Shown piece by piece: positions 10,907 to 22,664 of a stretch of DNA of 64,000 nt; the first letter of the stretch is position 1; every line of letters begins with the position of its first letter. The notes under the pieces were generated by a model. That model was given only the letters and a program-made list of their open reading frames with translations, was not told the origin of the DNA and searched no databases. A program made the translations under genes and the position numbers. The stretch comes from Corbicula japonica (lineage: Eukaryota; Mollusca; Bivalvia; Venerida; Cyrenidae), in NCBI GenBank assembly GCA_038501625.1, contig JAZAYU010000176.1, positions 744,001 through 808,000 of the forward strand, written 5' to 3'.

Positions 10907-11694
10907 GAAAGAGAATGAAGTTAGAGCTAAGGTGCCATGCTGTGTTATGCAAATCAGAAGCCAAGGCAAAAGCTATGGCCGTTCAGTTACATACTAAAAT
11001 TTCTTTTGCACTTAAAGAATTTATGCGTGAAAAGACACGTAAGCAAAACGCCAGACTCACTTTACAAAGAACAAATTCATTACCATTACACGGCAATTCC
11101 GTAGTACCTAAAAGAACTCAGATGCTAAGCACAGGGCAAAATTTCAAACCCCCTATTAGTAAATCGAACACAGCGCCTAAGCTGGTTGCAATAGACGAAG
11201 ATCATGAACAGGAGGAGGAGGATGTTCTAGAAGAAGAGGACGAGGACGTTGACGACACAGACAGAAGAACAGATCGTATTCCATCCCCGACTTTTAATGC
11301 ACTTACATTACACGGACATGATAGAAGTGCTTTGAATTATAAAAATGGCAGACGACATTCGGAGCGGGTTATTGATTTCGAAATCGGAAATGACATTGAG
11401 GAATTAAAACTCGACGATGAAGTTCAGTTTTGTATTTCACATAATGGAGATTCTGATGAAGAGAGTTCGGAGTCTGGATTTCATGAACCGGATTCGAAAG
11501 ACGGAAGTCTGACTGCAACAGACGAGAATTCACTGGATGGCGAGGAAGCTGTATGCGAGACTCCAGCCGGTGATGTGGATGACGTCAGCACTTCTACGGA
11601 AGGTGACGCGCCATCCGAGAAGGATGAACATGAACCGCCACGTGTGTCATCGTCAGGTTTAATAGCAGAAGAGAACGAGGTCACGAGCTTTTAA
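10907..11694 (+). CDS. FAM43-like protein, terminal coding exon 2
   Basis: It continues from the phase-1 donor at 7677 and encodes residues 106-367, ending in TAA. Residues 110-148 complete the PTB domain: MKLELRCHAVLCKSEAKAKA corresponds to the LRCHAVLV helix-strand end of FAM43A. Next comes a Ser/Arg-rich linker with SNTAPKLVAIDED (192-204), matching the SAPKL motif after the FAM43 PTB domain. An acidic run (204-224) rich in E and D follows, then a low-complexity acidic and serine-rich tail. At 367 aa it is a little shorter than human FAM43A (about 420 aa, from memory). The tail beyond the APKL motif is not conserved at sequence level. The acceptor is TTCCAG|GAAAGA. Confidence 0.92.
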
Positions 11695-11890
11695 GAATGA
11701 AAAGGTACGTTGAAATAGAAATATGTCAGTTAAGTAATTTTTCTTGTCCAACATGTCACCAAGATGTATTGTCGCCGAGCATAAATAAATTTCGTAGGCC
11801 TATACATGTTAGGAATCTCTTGTCCTGTTCAATGTTAAAATTAAATACACGAAGTGCTTGGTCACGCAGGTATGAAGATATTTTAAGTTG

Positions 11891-11896
11891 AATAAA
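11891..11896 (+). terminator. Candidate polyadenylation signal of the FAM43-like gene
   Basis: AATAAA lies about 197 bp after the stop codon, followed by T/G-rich DNA (TTGTGTTTGCAGTTTGTGTTTGTGG). An earlier AATAAA at about 11783 is an alternative. Confidence 0.5.
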
Positions 11897-11899
11897 ATG

Positions 11900-13033
11900 C
11901 TTGTGTTTGCAGTTTGTGTTTGTGGAAATGTCTTTGTTGTTACCAATGGGTGTTTCTAATTTTAAAGTATAGATCTACACAACAATTTTATCATACACTA
12001 AAAACTGACATCCGAACTCGGAGGGATGATCACAGAGTGGATTGTTTGATTTGCTAATTAGAAAATACCTACATCAAAGCTTGAACTAAACTAAATTCTT
12101 AGACTGAACAGGACATCCGACTTTAGCGCTAGGCAATCTTCCAAAACATCAGTTGACCCATTACCCGTCTTCCTACTGCACCCGAGACTAGTTGAGTGGA
12201 ACCTGCCCCTCTGCTAATACCAAATGTCCGGTTCATGCAGCCACAACACAAAGAAAAAAAACTTCATTCACCTGTTTTTTTTTAAATCTCATTTATCGAT
12301 TATAAGTGATTTGCGGGTTGTTAAAGCGTCTGTCTGATTACTGAGAAATGAAACGCAGTCATGTGACCACGCATAGCCAATCAGAGAGGAGTTATTCTGG
12401 AAAACGTTCAAAGATTGTAATTATTCATTTCACTAGTTTTGAATCAATAAGATATTGTAAGCACATTTCAAAAATATTGCTAGTTGCATGTAGAAATAAA
12501 GACTCTTGGTGCAAAGGCGTTGAACATTCCAGTGTGTTATTTTTGGAATCACCGAATCTAAAATTATGAATTTCATTAATATACCAGTCAAGAAAATCCT
12601 AATTTGTAACATTTGCTCAAAATAATGTAAATTTTAGCAAAAGATTTTCCCAGATACACCGAAAACGTGCCAAATTTAAAAGGAATACATCAAATTATTC
12701 AAATTTTGACAGAAAATATCAAAACTTGTGTAGACTGTGGTTAATTAACAAGACATTCTTCATGCAGTATGTTTAAATTATTTTTCTTGTATTGCAAAAA
12801 TGTGAGAAACTGAAATTAAAATTCAATTAGCTGTATGTCACTCTCGATAAATCAAAATGCAGCAAATTAAAAATTCACCAAGCATTTAAGCACGTAAAAC
12901 TAAAACTAAACACATACATAATGTGCCATGAATAATGACCCATCAGTGTAAAGTGTTGCTGTAGACTCCAACATTTTAATAATATTCATATTTTGCCAGT
13001 GTTGTTATTTGTAAATGTAGTAATATTCCAATA
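11900..13033. other. Intergenic, no gene seen
   Basis: AT-rich, without recognisable repeats. A short open frame at 12348-12569 has no recognisable domain. Confidence 0.4.
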
Positions 13034-13602
13034 AACATGTACAAGATTCTTTGTTTCCCTGGCGGCATCAATTTTACAATAAACATGTACAAGATTTGTT
13101 TCCCTGGCGGCATCAATTTTACAATAAACATGTACAAGATTCTTTAATTCCCTGGCGGCATCAATTTTACAATAAACATGTACAAAATTCTTTGTTTCCT
13201 TGGCGGCATCAATTCTACAATAAACATGTACAAGATTCTTTGTTTCCCTGGCGGCATCAATTCTACAATAAACATGTACAAAATTCTTTGTTTCCTTGGC
13301 GGCATCAATTCTACAATAAACATGTAAAAGATTCTTTGTTTCCCTGGCGGTGTCAATTCTACAATAAACATGTACAAGATTCTTTGTTTCCCTGGCGGCG
13401 TCAATTCTACAATAAACATGTACAAGATTCTTTGTTTCCCTGGCGGCGTCAATTCTACAATAAACATGTACAAGATTCTTTGTTTCCCTGGCGGCGTCAA
13501 TTCTACAATAAACATGTACAAGATTCCTTGTTTCCCTGGCGGCGTCAATTCTACAATAAACATGTACAAGATTCTTTGTTTCCCTAGCGGTATCAAACTG
13601 TT
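13034..13602. repeat. Minisatellite, 48-bp unit
   Basis: About 12 head-to-tail units of 48 bp share CTACAATAAACATGTACAAG and TTTCCCTGGCGGC. The first units vary (one is about 3 bp shorter); the right-hand units are almost identical. Because 48 is divisible by three, long frames open on both strands (up to 206 codons), but they encode only the repeated unit. Confidence 0.93.
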
Positions 13603-15382
13603 TCATTCCTTAACATGATAAATAATTTTAATCCACCTTCTTCTACGACCGTTGTTTTGTTTCCAGCATTTTCCTGGGATATTAAATAGATGATATACAA
13701 TTATAAAAGCAAAGTTGATTATAACCAGTTATTTTCTCGCTCTGTTATTATCACATCCCGTTAATATCTCATTACATAAAATGATTGGAAATTGGTAAAG
13801 CGAGTTTATAAGTTGTTTCAATCTTGGAAACAAATAGGAATCGCTTAAAGTTAGATGTTCAGGGTCGAGCAGGTGTACTCGGTAAAATCGTAAACAGATC
13901 GATCTATGCAACACTTACGTGTACTTTTCACTAAACTCTACATTTCGAACCCTCCAGGAGGAAGTTTTCGGTTAATTTTACCAATTTACCGGACCTGAAA
14001 ACAATCCGCTGAAGAAATCCGTATACAAAAATACATTCTATCAATAGCGATCATGGGAATGTCACGTTTACTATTCGTGGTGGCCCAGGCATTTTGAAAC
14101 AAATGGCGACATCGATAGTCGGCAAGGTACACTGAATGCGTATTTTGGTTGAAGTGATCACGTGACAATCCCCAAAACCACCGCGGCTTTACGCGGGAAA
14201 TACAAAAAATAGCCAACCTAAGCGCGTCGCATAGGATAGGAAACCCCATTTATATATCTTTTTTTTTTATTATAAAATATTGGTTTGAAATATTTCGGGT
14301 GTAAATCAATATTTGAGCTTCAAATAATGATATTCAACTGATTAATAACCCTTTTCGCAAATCTGTTTCATTCATCAATCCTGCACATCTCCCTTTAAGA
14401 TGTTCATACGACAGAAGTCTTTCATGCGGTCTGTATACAGTAATTCAACATCAGTATCTTACTATTGAAGAGTAGTTCCAAGTTTTTAAAAAACATCTTA
14501 CATATCTGCAAGAAAAGTGTAAGCGCCATTGACTCTAGCTGTAAATAAACTTGTATGTGTTCACCTGTATAAAACAGGAAATAATAAAACAAGACGAATA
14601 TTCATCTGCTACACTCCACATAAAGGTTGAACACACATCGTTATACTGACAAACACACCACTTCTACAGATTAGTAGTGTATGGTTTGTGTATTGGTTTG
14701 TATAGACCAGCGACCTGTTTTTTTTATCTAGCTTGTCCTATGCAGGCGTCCGATTCACTTGTTTATATATACATGTAGAGATCCTCCCTGAAATGCGACC
14801 TCAGTATCTTTGAAGACTTCTAAGAGTTGTAAAATTAGTGAATTTTATCGTGGCAAGACTGTAACAAGAGATACAAAATTAATCAAAGCTGAAAAATATG
14901 GAGAATACACTACTGCATATCGTATATCTAACCTCTGACTGTTGTGTTTTCTCCGTAAATTAACTTTAATCGAGCAGTCCCCTTATGTGGTACACTGAAC
15001 GTTAGTATAGATTATCTAGACGTTCTGTCATTGACCAGTGTCACACTGCTCTGACGAACGTCTAGAGACATCGCTATATAAAAAGTCTGACAGACAGGTG
15101 GCGCTTTTGTATTGTAAACAAATCCAAAATCAATCGCGATTTCTAATGAAATTCCTAAACAGTGCTTTAACCGTATTTCTCCCACACTGGGCAAAGTGAA
15201 ATTTAGGTAATAGGATCTCGAGCTACAAAATCAGGTATATGGTTTATAAAACAAAGGACGTTTAAGTACTTGCCTACCACATTTTACATACATCAATGCA
15301 AATATATGGTACGCCGATGCTGCCTCTTCGTGATAATGGTTTTAGACTGTCACGTTGTATGCTATGGCCGTTGTCATTGTAC
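13603..15382. other. Intergenic, no gene seen
   Basis: No coding family recognised. Around 14150-14230 is a short CG-richer patch with a CACGTG E-box and CCGCGG, which could be a weak regulatory site, but nothing downstream supports a promoter. Confidence 0.35.
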
Positions 15383-15925
15383 GGTTATCGATAAAAAGGG
15401 AAGAATATCAAAATCTCACTAACGGAAAAATGCAGTTCCGTCAAACTTTGCATAAATAAATCTTATTATGTATGTTTATTATTTATACGTCTAGAAAAGT
15501 TGGAACAGTAAAGAAAAATAATTTGACCTAAAAAATCCCTAAATTCTGCAGCCAAACACAAAAACAAAGCAACACTAAACACCAATTTAAATGCCTTCCT
15601 GAATAATGAGTTACTAACAACAAAATCTAAGATCACCTTGTCTATCACATGTATACATTAAGAGGTATTTGTAAAAGTGTGTTTTGGCCGTTAATTTCAT
15701 GGTTGCGAAAATGGATGACAAGAAATTGTTGATTTCTATCTGTATAATTAAAAGTTCTTTTAAAGAATCTTGGATATTGTCAGTATCATTTTGATCATGT
15801 GGGCATTTGAACTATTTTTGTTTTGCGATGCTTCGTTTTTGTGTTTGATCGCGAATAGAATTTTAAGGATTTTCAAGCTTTATTTTTCTTTACAGTTCTA
15901 AGTTGTCTTAACACTTTTGTCTTTT
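15383..15925 (+). mobile_element. Degraded relative of the 702-bp TTAA element
   Basis: Segments align in order with the elements at 45636 and 57222: AAAATCTCACTAACGG, CAAACTTTGCATAAATAAATC, AGTAAAGAAAAATAATTTGACC, CATGTGGGCATTTGAAC and CAGTTCTAAGTTGTCTTA. The ends are too eroded to show a TTAA. Confidence 0.5.
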
Positions 15926-17439
15926 CGTAATTGGGAAATTATTGACTTTTTTAATATTAAATCTAAGTGATTTCACTGTTAAATATTTCTAAGATCGCCA
16001 TTAGGGTATGCCAAAGAATTTTGAAGTTTTCTTAAGAAATTTGAAAAAAATGGTTGAATGGCAAAGTTTTTCACTACAGACGTAATTTTGATCCAAAAAG
16101 GTCCAAATTTAGAGAAAAAATATGATCTTATTGAAATGATTTTATTCTAAAATATTTCTAAGGTAGCATAAGGTAGCTATTGTGCTTGCAACATCTGTAT
16201 AACCTTTTCATCAGATCTCGTGGTAACCGCAGAACCCAGCTTACTTGAAAACGCCTGTGGGCGCAATAATACAGTTAAAAATGCGCATCGTCGTATGATA
16301 TGTCTTTTTGATTTCAAGCTGGCAGGGCGACAGTCTAAAAAAATTTCCACAAGACAACTACGGCGTTCCATACTAATGTCCTAATTACACGCCTCGATTT
16401 GGAGTGTCTGGTTGTTTAACGAACAATGTCTTCAGACGTACTGATCGCCTTTGCGAAATCAGAGCGTCTGAATGATTGAGACAAACTGAACGTGGGCACA
16501 AACACACGCACGCGTGAACACACACGAATGCACGCGTGCGTGGACGCACATGCATAAAAAGTTTCATAAGTATGATGCATCATGCACAAAAGCTACGACC
16601 AATACTTTCGTGCTAACAACCATTACAAAATTCAAACGAATACATGTATGTAAATTTGTCAATTTTAATATTATCGTGCGCATTTAACATATACATGTAA
16701 AGAATTAACACGAATTCCTTACATGATGAAATTGTTTTTATGGACAACAAGGTTCAACATACGTATTTTTTATCAGTTGCGAGAATAATTTCATCAATAT
16801 TTTTAACCATTTAAATTTTTCAGATGAACAATTCCAAGTGGGGGTTTCTACTTTGATTCCCCCACCACCTACATTTTCGGCATAAAGACACTGTTATACG
16901 AATGTTTCTGCGTGTGTATTGTAAGTTATAGAAATGAGAACGTCAGTAACTCGATAGACGAGCTAACCTGTCTTTCGAAAATTATGATCTGTTCGTACTT
17001 TACACATTAATTGTTGAATGAAGTTATAAAACAGAAACAAATTGCATCTCAAGACAGTTATTGAAGCCACACTGAAGCTGCTGACTTCACTAAAATAACC
17101 ACTCGGGTGAATTTAACTGAATACCTCTTGGTGAAACGTCCAATAATAAACTACATGTTTTTTTTTAAATCAGTCATATTGTCATATTAATATAATGTAT
17201 GTTAAACAACTCGACAATAACATGGGTATATATACAGTTTGTTAGTGCTGTTGCGGTTAACATTTGAAACGTGAAACCGAGATTGTTGTCAAGGTAACTT
17301 TTACAAGTGAGGCAGTCAAACGTAATGAAAATGTAAAGCCATAGCTTAAAGAATTAAACGACATCTAATATTACGTGCATATATGAAAAAATACAGTAAC
17401 TCCGTCAACATGGTCCATGCTGCTGGTCGTTTTAAGCAG
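15926..17439. other. Intergenic, includes a CG/CA alternating tract
   Basis: No gene recognised. At about 16497-16555 alternating purine-pyrimidine DNA (ACACACGCACGCGTG, CACGCGTGCGTGGACGCAC) could adopt Z-form. Confidence 0.4.
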
Positions 17440-17557
17440 GCCTCAAGGTTATAAACCTGAGCTTGGAAACCAGTCTCAAATGTCGCCATTTCAGCCAATC
17501 AGATGTTTCAGATTTGAGACTGGTTCCATTCTCAGTTTTAAAACATTGAGGACAGGT
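17440..17557. mobile_element. Hairpin MITE, diverged copy 1
   Basis: It shares CAGTCTCAAAT, CGCCATTTCAGCCAATCAGA and GATTTGAGACTGGTT with the copies at 19515, 33029 and 33427, but lacks part of one arm at the centre. Confidence 0.7.
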
Positions 17558-17721
17558 TTTCTTTAGAAATCCATGAATGTACGGCGGGCGCCCAACTGTG
17601 CTCGTGCCATATATATGAAATGTTGGCAGTGTGATAAACCTCATCACAAATGATCGTCATAGCGTGACAAGGTCAGGGTCACTGAAACTGCCCCAACATT
17701 CGTGTCTAGCCATAACTACGG

Positions 17722-17912
17722 TTTAGTAGCAATATACATCTGACTTGTTGCGAAATACACCGGACTTTTAGCAAATTACATCTTAATAGTAGCAAAATAC
17801 ATCAGAATAACAGCGAATTACACCGGACTTGTAGCGCAATACATCTGATTAGTAGCGAAATACATCCTAACTTCTAGCGAAGTGCATCAGAGTTGTATCG
17901 AAGAATATCCGA
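17722..17912. repeat. Degenerate tandem repeat, about 22 bp
   Basis: About eight diverged units follow a pattern like TAGCGAAATACATCTGACTTG. The variation suggests an old array. Confidence 0.65.
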
Positions 17913-19302
17913 CTTGTGCTTTGCATGGTTGAAAATCGCTGGGCTCTCTTTTCGCGCACTATCCTTATCATCACGAAAATTAAACCCGCGCGAAATATAA
18001 TAATCCAAAATAACATGTTGTTCCTTGTCTTTCAAACTTGATTTCATCTTAAGTTATTTGCTTAAATGTGCATATAATCTGCTCCTGGAGGTAACCGGTC
18101 ATCGAAATTAACATTGCACTGTAAGTTCAGTGTCGCATTTAATTCTGAAGGATGATATTTCTGTTGGGATCTAGTGTAACATCTTTGTATAGCACGAAAC
18201 AATTAGACTAACGACCGGCAGGTACGAGGGTTTTATTGCCCTTTTCTGTAGATCGCCATCTTAATGTAGGAATAATGTATCTGATTTCGCTCGGCTAATT
18301 GCGAACACATTGGATTTCCACGCAATTTTTGAAGCGTAAATAATATTGTAATTTTGTTATTTGTGTTATCTTTTGAAACCAGTTTAAAACCAGTTTAAGT
18401 TTAGCTGCTGTTTATGAATATACGATGTTGAAACTATTTTATGGCGAGGAACATCGCTGAGTCTTTTTCAAATAGCACAAATGTACTGACTTGAGTTCGT
18501 ATTCTTTATATAGCGATCGAGAAGTGCTGTAATAATAGCTGTTTGTGGTTGAAATGTCACCGTTTTATGGTGAAAATGTCCCGCGAATGTCCATAAAACT
18601 ATTGTCTCTAGCATAAAATAAATCACATTTTATGTGCATGTACTGATTAGAAGGCAATCCATTGCTTGATTGTTGTAAGGCTATTTTGTTGTTGTTGTTA
18701 TTTTGTTAAACTACTGAAGCCTTGTAGGACTAAGTGTAATTTTATAGTAAGCTGTGATGATTACGAAATAATAAATTCCTGTCGTCGAGAGATGGCTGTG
18801 TTGCTGATGCCGTTGTTGCCCAAAGAAACTTGCTTATTTATATTTATAGAAAATGAAAATAACGCGAACAAACATCTTCGGAATTGTACACTGTAACTAA
18901 TAAACCCAATCAGGAACACCCATATTTATGAACCTACTAGCCAAGTGTTTTGTATATCATGCATACCATGCTTGTAATGGTCACATATTGATGTTGTGTT
19001 TGTATACAGTAGATACGCGAACTTGTACGATACCCAGGCCATTTCTTACGGTTGACCAAAGCAAAATGCATGCCATGTGTTTAATGAATGTAATTGACTT
19101 GTTCATGTTCGCTGGAGTCAGGAACCAAGCATTGAATTTTCTGTTAGATTTTAACTTTTAAGTAAACAAATCTAAAGGCCTCAACGTAATACTTATATGA
19201 CATAATACTATTTACATGTTTGAGATAACGTTATGAATGTATTCTGACTAGAAGAAGATTGATTGCACCAAGTCGAGGCTGGTTGTAAATATAGAATTTA
19301 CA
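17913..19302. other. Intergenic, no gene seen
   Basis: Two 76-77-codon open frames (18666-18896 and 18928-19161) have no recognisable domain and lie in ordinary AT-rich DNA. I do not call them genes. Confidence 0.35.
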
Positions 19303-19341
19303 ATGTCCCGAAAAGGAACATTTATTGTATTACTGTCAGCG
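19303..19341 (+). CDS. Possible first coding exon with signal-peptide-like start
   Basis: ATG opens 13 codons, MSRKGTFIVLLSA, followed directly by the consensus donor G|GTAAGT (19342-19347). A short basic start followed by a hydrophobic run is typical of a signal peptide. Intron placement right after it is common in secreted animal proteins. I found no matching downstream exon, so this could be chance. Confidence 0.22.
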
Positions 19342-19514
19342 GTAAGTAGCGTTATCTTGCTCTACTCGTCGGGCAAATTAGTGAAGTGTGCTCAAGTATA
19401 GGTATGTGAGTTAAAAGTACTTACAGTCAATTTATAACCAGGTTTACAACGTAAATGTGAATGGTGAACCGAGTGGACTGATTGTATTTATTCATTCATG
19501 TTCCTCCACACATA

Positions 19515-19676
19515 CTGGGCTGAAGGTTATAAAACTGAGATTGGAAACTAGTCTCAAATCTCAAGAATATGATTGGCTGAAATGGCGACTGGTCGCCATT
19601 TTAGCCAGTCAGATGCTTGAGATTTGAGACTGGTTTCCATGCTTAGTTTTATAACCTTGGGCACAGATGTGTTTGA
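19515..19676. mobile_element. Hairpin MITE, copy 2
   Basis: A nearly complete palindrome of about 160 bp. The outer arms pair GGTTATAAAACTGAG with TTAGTTTTATAACC, and the centre is ATGGCGACTGGTCGCCAT. The right end reads CCTTGGGCACAG. Confidence 0.85.
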
Positions 19677-20803
19677 GCTTCTGACACGACTCTGCTGCAT
19701 GTGTGAGTAAACAGGAATAAACATTTCACCGTGTATAAATTGTATAAATTAAAGAAACGAACATCCGGGTTCACGGGTTCTCTATTTAACGCCCGTGTGG
19801 CGAATAATCAATACTGGTTAAAAATTAAAAAAATCGCGTATGTACTCTATAAAATTTTGTCATTTTGTGTACAACTGTTTAATACTAGTTAATTGATACT
19901 TGTCTCCCATCTGAATATGACTTTCAGTGGTCTTATTCTTGTTACGGTCTATTACTTGTTTGGATGTTCGTGTTTGGATGTTCGTGCGTTCGGTTAACTA
20001 TCATTGATGTAATTTCCTTATGATTTTATGGTTTAACTGAATTCGTTAATTGTGTTTTGAATCGTCGATATTTGAATGTAGAGTGATGGTTAGTTAGTGA
20101 AGTAAATTTTGTTATCAACTTAGATAAATATCGGACGTTTCCATCTGCAGCGCAAGACAATTGAAGAATGTTTAAATTACACGAACTTAAATACATTGAT
20201 TGATATTTGGCAAATCAAGTGAAACCTGTTTGAATTCAAGATACAAATTTTGTAAATAAATATCATTAAAGTATTACTAGCCTGCTCCTTAAAGAAAGAT
20301 GTGATAAGTCAGTGGTGGCCTGACTGGCACCTTCAAAACGTCTGAGATCTTTAGACTAAGAACATTTCGAGTACACGAGTACTCGATCGGATAGGCAACT
20401 GTAGACTTGCACAGCTGTGATCGGAGTAGTAAACTGCGACATTGCGAGCAAATATAGCAGTGTTATTGAGATAAAATACATTTCCTAGAATCGAAGAAAT
20501 ACTTGCTTACTAGGCCCTGGGCGCGAAGTTGACATGTGTTTTATTCATTAGTAGGCTTGGCAAAACAAGGAAACAAACACTTTTACATTGTTTTTATAAG
20601 GCATGCAACCATTATTCCCGCCGTCGGATGGAGAAACACGTTAAACAATGTTTTGAAGATGTTTTATAGCATCGTTTGTCCCTAAAACATTATGATAAAC
20701 ATAAATTCTATAGCGTAGCGTAATACATCAAAAGAGGCAACAGAAAATGACGAGCGTCATATACAAGGAAAACTGTGAACTCATTGATTAACGGTGACAA
20801 TGC
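19677..20803. other. Intergenic, no gene seen
   Basis: No repeats or coding families recognised. A small palindrome, CGAGTACACGAGTACTCG, lies near 20369. Confidence 0.35.
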
Positions 20804-22664
20804 ATGTTATCAGTTGTGTTCCAGTGGTACATATCCAGTGTTTGTCAGTTGTGTCCCAGTGGTACATATACAGTGTTTTGTCAGTTGTGTTCCAGTGGTA
20901 CATATGCGGTGTTTTGTCAGTTGTGTCACAGTGGTATATATACAGTGTTCTGTCAGCTGTGTCCCAGTGGTATATATGCGGTGTTTTGTCAGTTGTGTCC
21001 CAATGGTACATATACAGTGTTTTGTCAGTTGTGTCCCAGTGGTACATATACAGTGTTTTGTCAGTTGTGTGCCAGTGGTACATATGCAGTGTTTTGTTAG
21101 TTGTGTCCCAGTGGTACATACACAGTGTTTTGTCAGTTGTGTCCCAGTGGTACATACACAGTGTTTTGTCAGTTGTGTCCCAGTGGTACATATGCGGTGT
21201 TTTGTCAGTTGTGTCCCAATGGTACATATACAGTGTTTTGTCAGTTGTGTCCCAGTGGTACATATACAGTGTTTTGTCAGTTGTGTCCCAGTGGTACATA
21301 TACAGTGTTTTGTCAGTTGTGTCCCAGTGGTACATATACAGTGTTTTGTCAGTTGTGTCCCAGTGGTACATATACAGTGTTTTGTCAGTTGTGTCCCAGT
21401 TGTACCGTGTTTTGTAAGATTTTTCCCAGTGATACATATACGGTGTTTTGTCAGTTGTTTCATTGTGGTACATATACAGTGTTTTGTCAGTTTTGTCCCA
21501 GTGGTAGATATATAGTGTTTTGTCATTTGTTTCATAGTGGAACATATACAGTGTTTAATCAGTTGTGTCCCAGTGGTACATACACAGTGTTTTGTCACAG
21601 TGGTACATATACAGTGTTTTGTCAGTTGTGTCCCAGTGGTACATATGCAGTGTTTTGTCAGTTGTGTCCCAGCGGTACATACACAGTGTTTTGTCAGTTG
21701 TGTCCCAGTGGTACATATACAGTGTTTTGTCAGTTGTGTCCCAGTGGTACATATGCAGTGTTTTGTCAATTGTGTCCAAGTGGTACATACGCAGTGTTTT
21801 GTCAGTCGTGTCCCAGTGGTACATATGCAGTGTTTTGTCAGTTTTGTCCCAGTGGTACATATGCAGTGTTTTGTCAGTTGTGTCCCAGTGGTACATATGC
21901 AGTGTTTTGTCAGTTGTGTCCCAGTGGTACATATGCAGTGTTTTGTCAGTTGTGTCCCAGTGGTACATATACAGTGTTTTGTCAGTTGTGTCCCAGTGGT
22001 ACATATACAGTGTTTTGTCAGTTGTGTCCCAGTGGTACATATACAGTGTTTTGTCAGTTGTGTCCCAGTGGTACATATACAGTGTTTTATCAGTTGTGTC
22101 CCAGTGGTACATATACAGTGTTTAATCAGTTGTGTCCCAGTGGTACATACACAGTTTTGTCAGTTGTGTCCCAGTGGTACATATGCAGTGTCTAGCCAGT
22201 TGCGTCCCAGTGGTACATATGCAGTGTTTTGTCAGTTGTGTCCCAGTAGTACATATGCAGTGTTTGGCAGTTGTGTCCCAGTGGTACATAAACAGTGTTT
22301 TGTCAGCTGTGTCCCAGTGGTACATATACAGTTTTTTGTCAGTTGTGTCCCAGTGGTACATATACAGTGTTTTGTCAGTTGTGTCCCAGTGGTAGATACA
22401 CAGTGTTTAGTCAGTTGTGTCCAAGTGGTATATACGCAGTGTTTTGTCAGTTGTGTCCCAGTGGTACATATGCAGTGTTTTGTCAGTTGTGTCCTAGTGG
22501 TACAAATACAGTGTTTTGTCAGTTTTTTGTGTCCCAGTGGTACATATACAGTGTTTAGTCAGTTGTGTCCCAGTGGTACATATGCAGTGTTTTGTCAGTT
22601 GTGTCCCAGTGGTACATATGCAGTGTTTTGTCAGTTGTGTCCCAGTGGTACATACAGTGGTTAA
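20804..22664. repeat. Minisatellite, 36-bp unit, about 50 copies
   Basis: The repeating unit is AGTTGTGTCCCAGTGGTACA followed by TATACAGTGTTTTGTC. Units alternate between TATACAG, TATGCAG, TATGCGG and TACACAG variants, and a few are shortened (for example near 21400, 21595 and 22155). The 36-bp period keeps three or more frames open for over 1 kb on both strands, giving false ORFs of up to 375 codons. Confidence 0.95.

Noticed and set aside
11481..11684. 67-codon minus-strand Ser-rich frame
   Set aside because: Shadow of the acidic, serine-rich tail of the FAM43-like exon.
12986..13618. Open frames of 82-206 codons in the 48-bp array
   Set aside because: Repeat period divisible by three explains them.
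20775..22664. Open frames of 185-375 codons on both strands
   Set aside because: They encode only the 36-bp unit in different frames; no unique sequence, start context or splice structure supports a protein.
20804..22664. CRISPR array
   Set aside because: Units are contiguous with no unique spacers, and the genome is eukaryotic.
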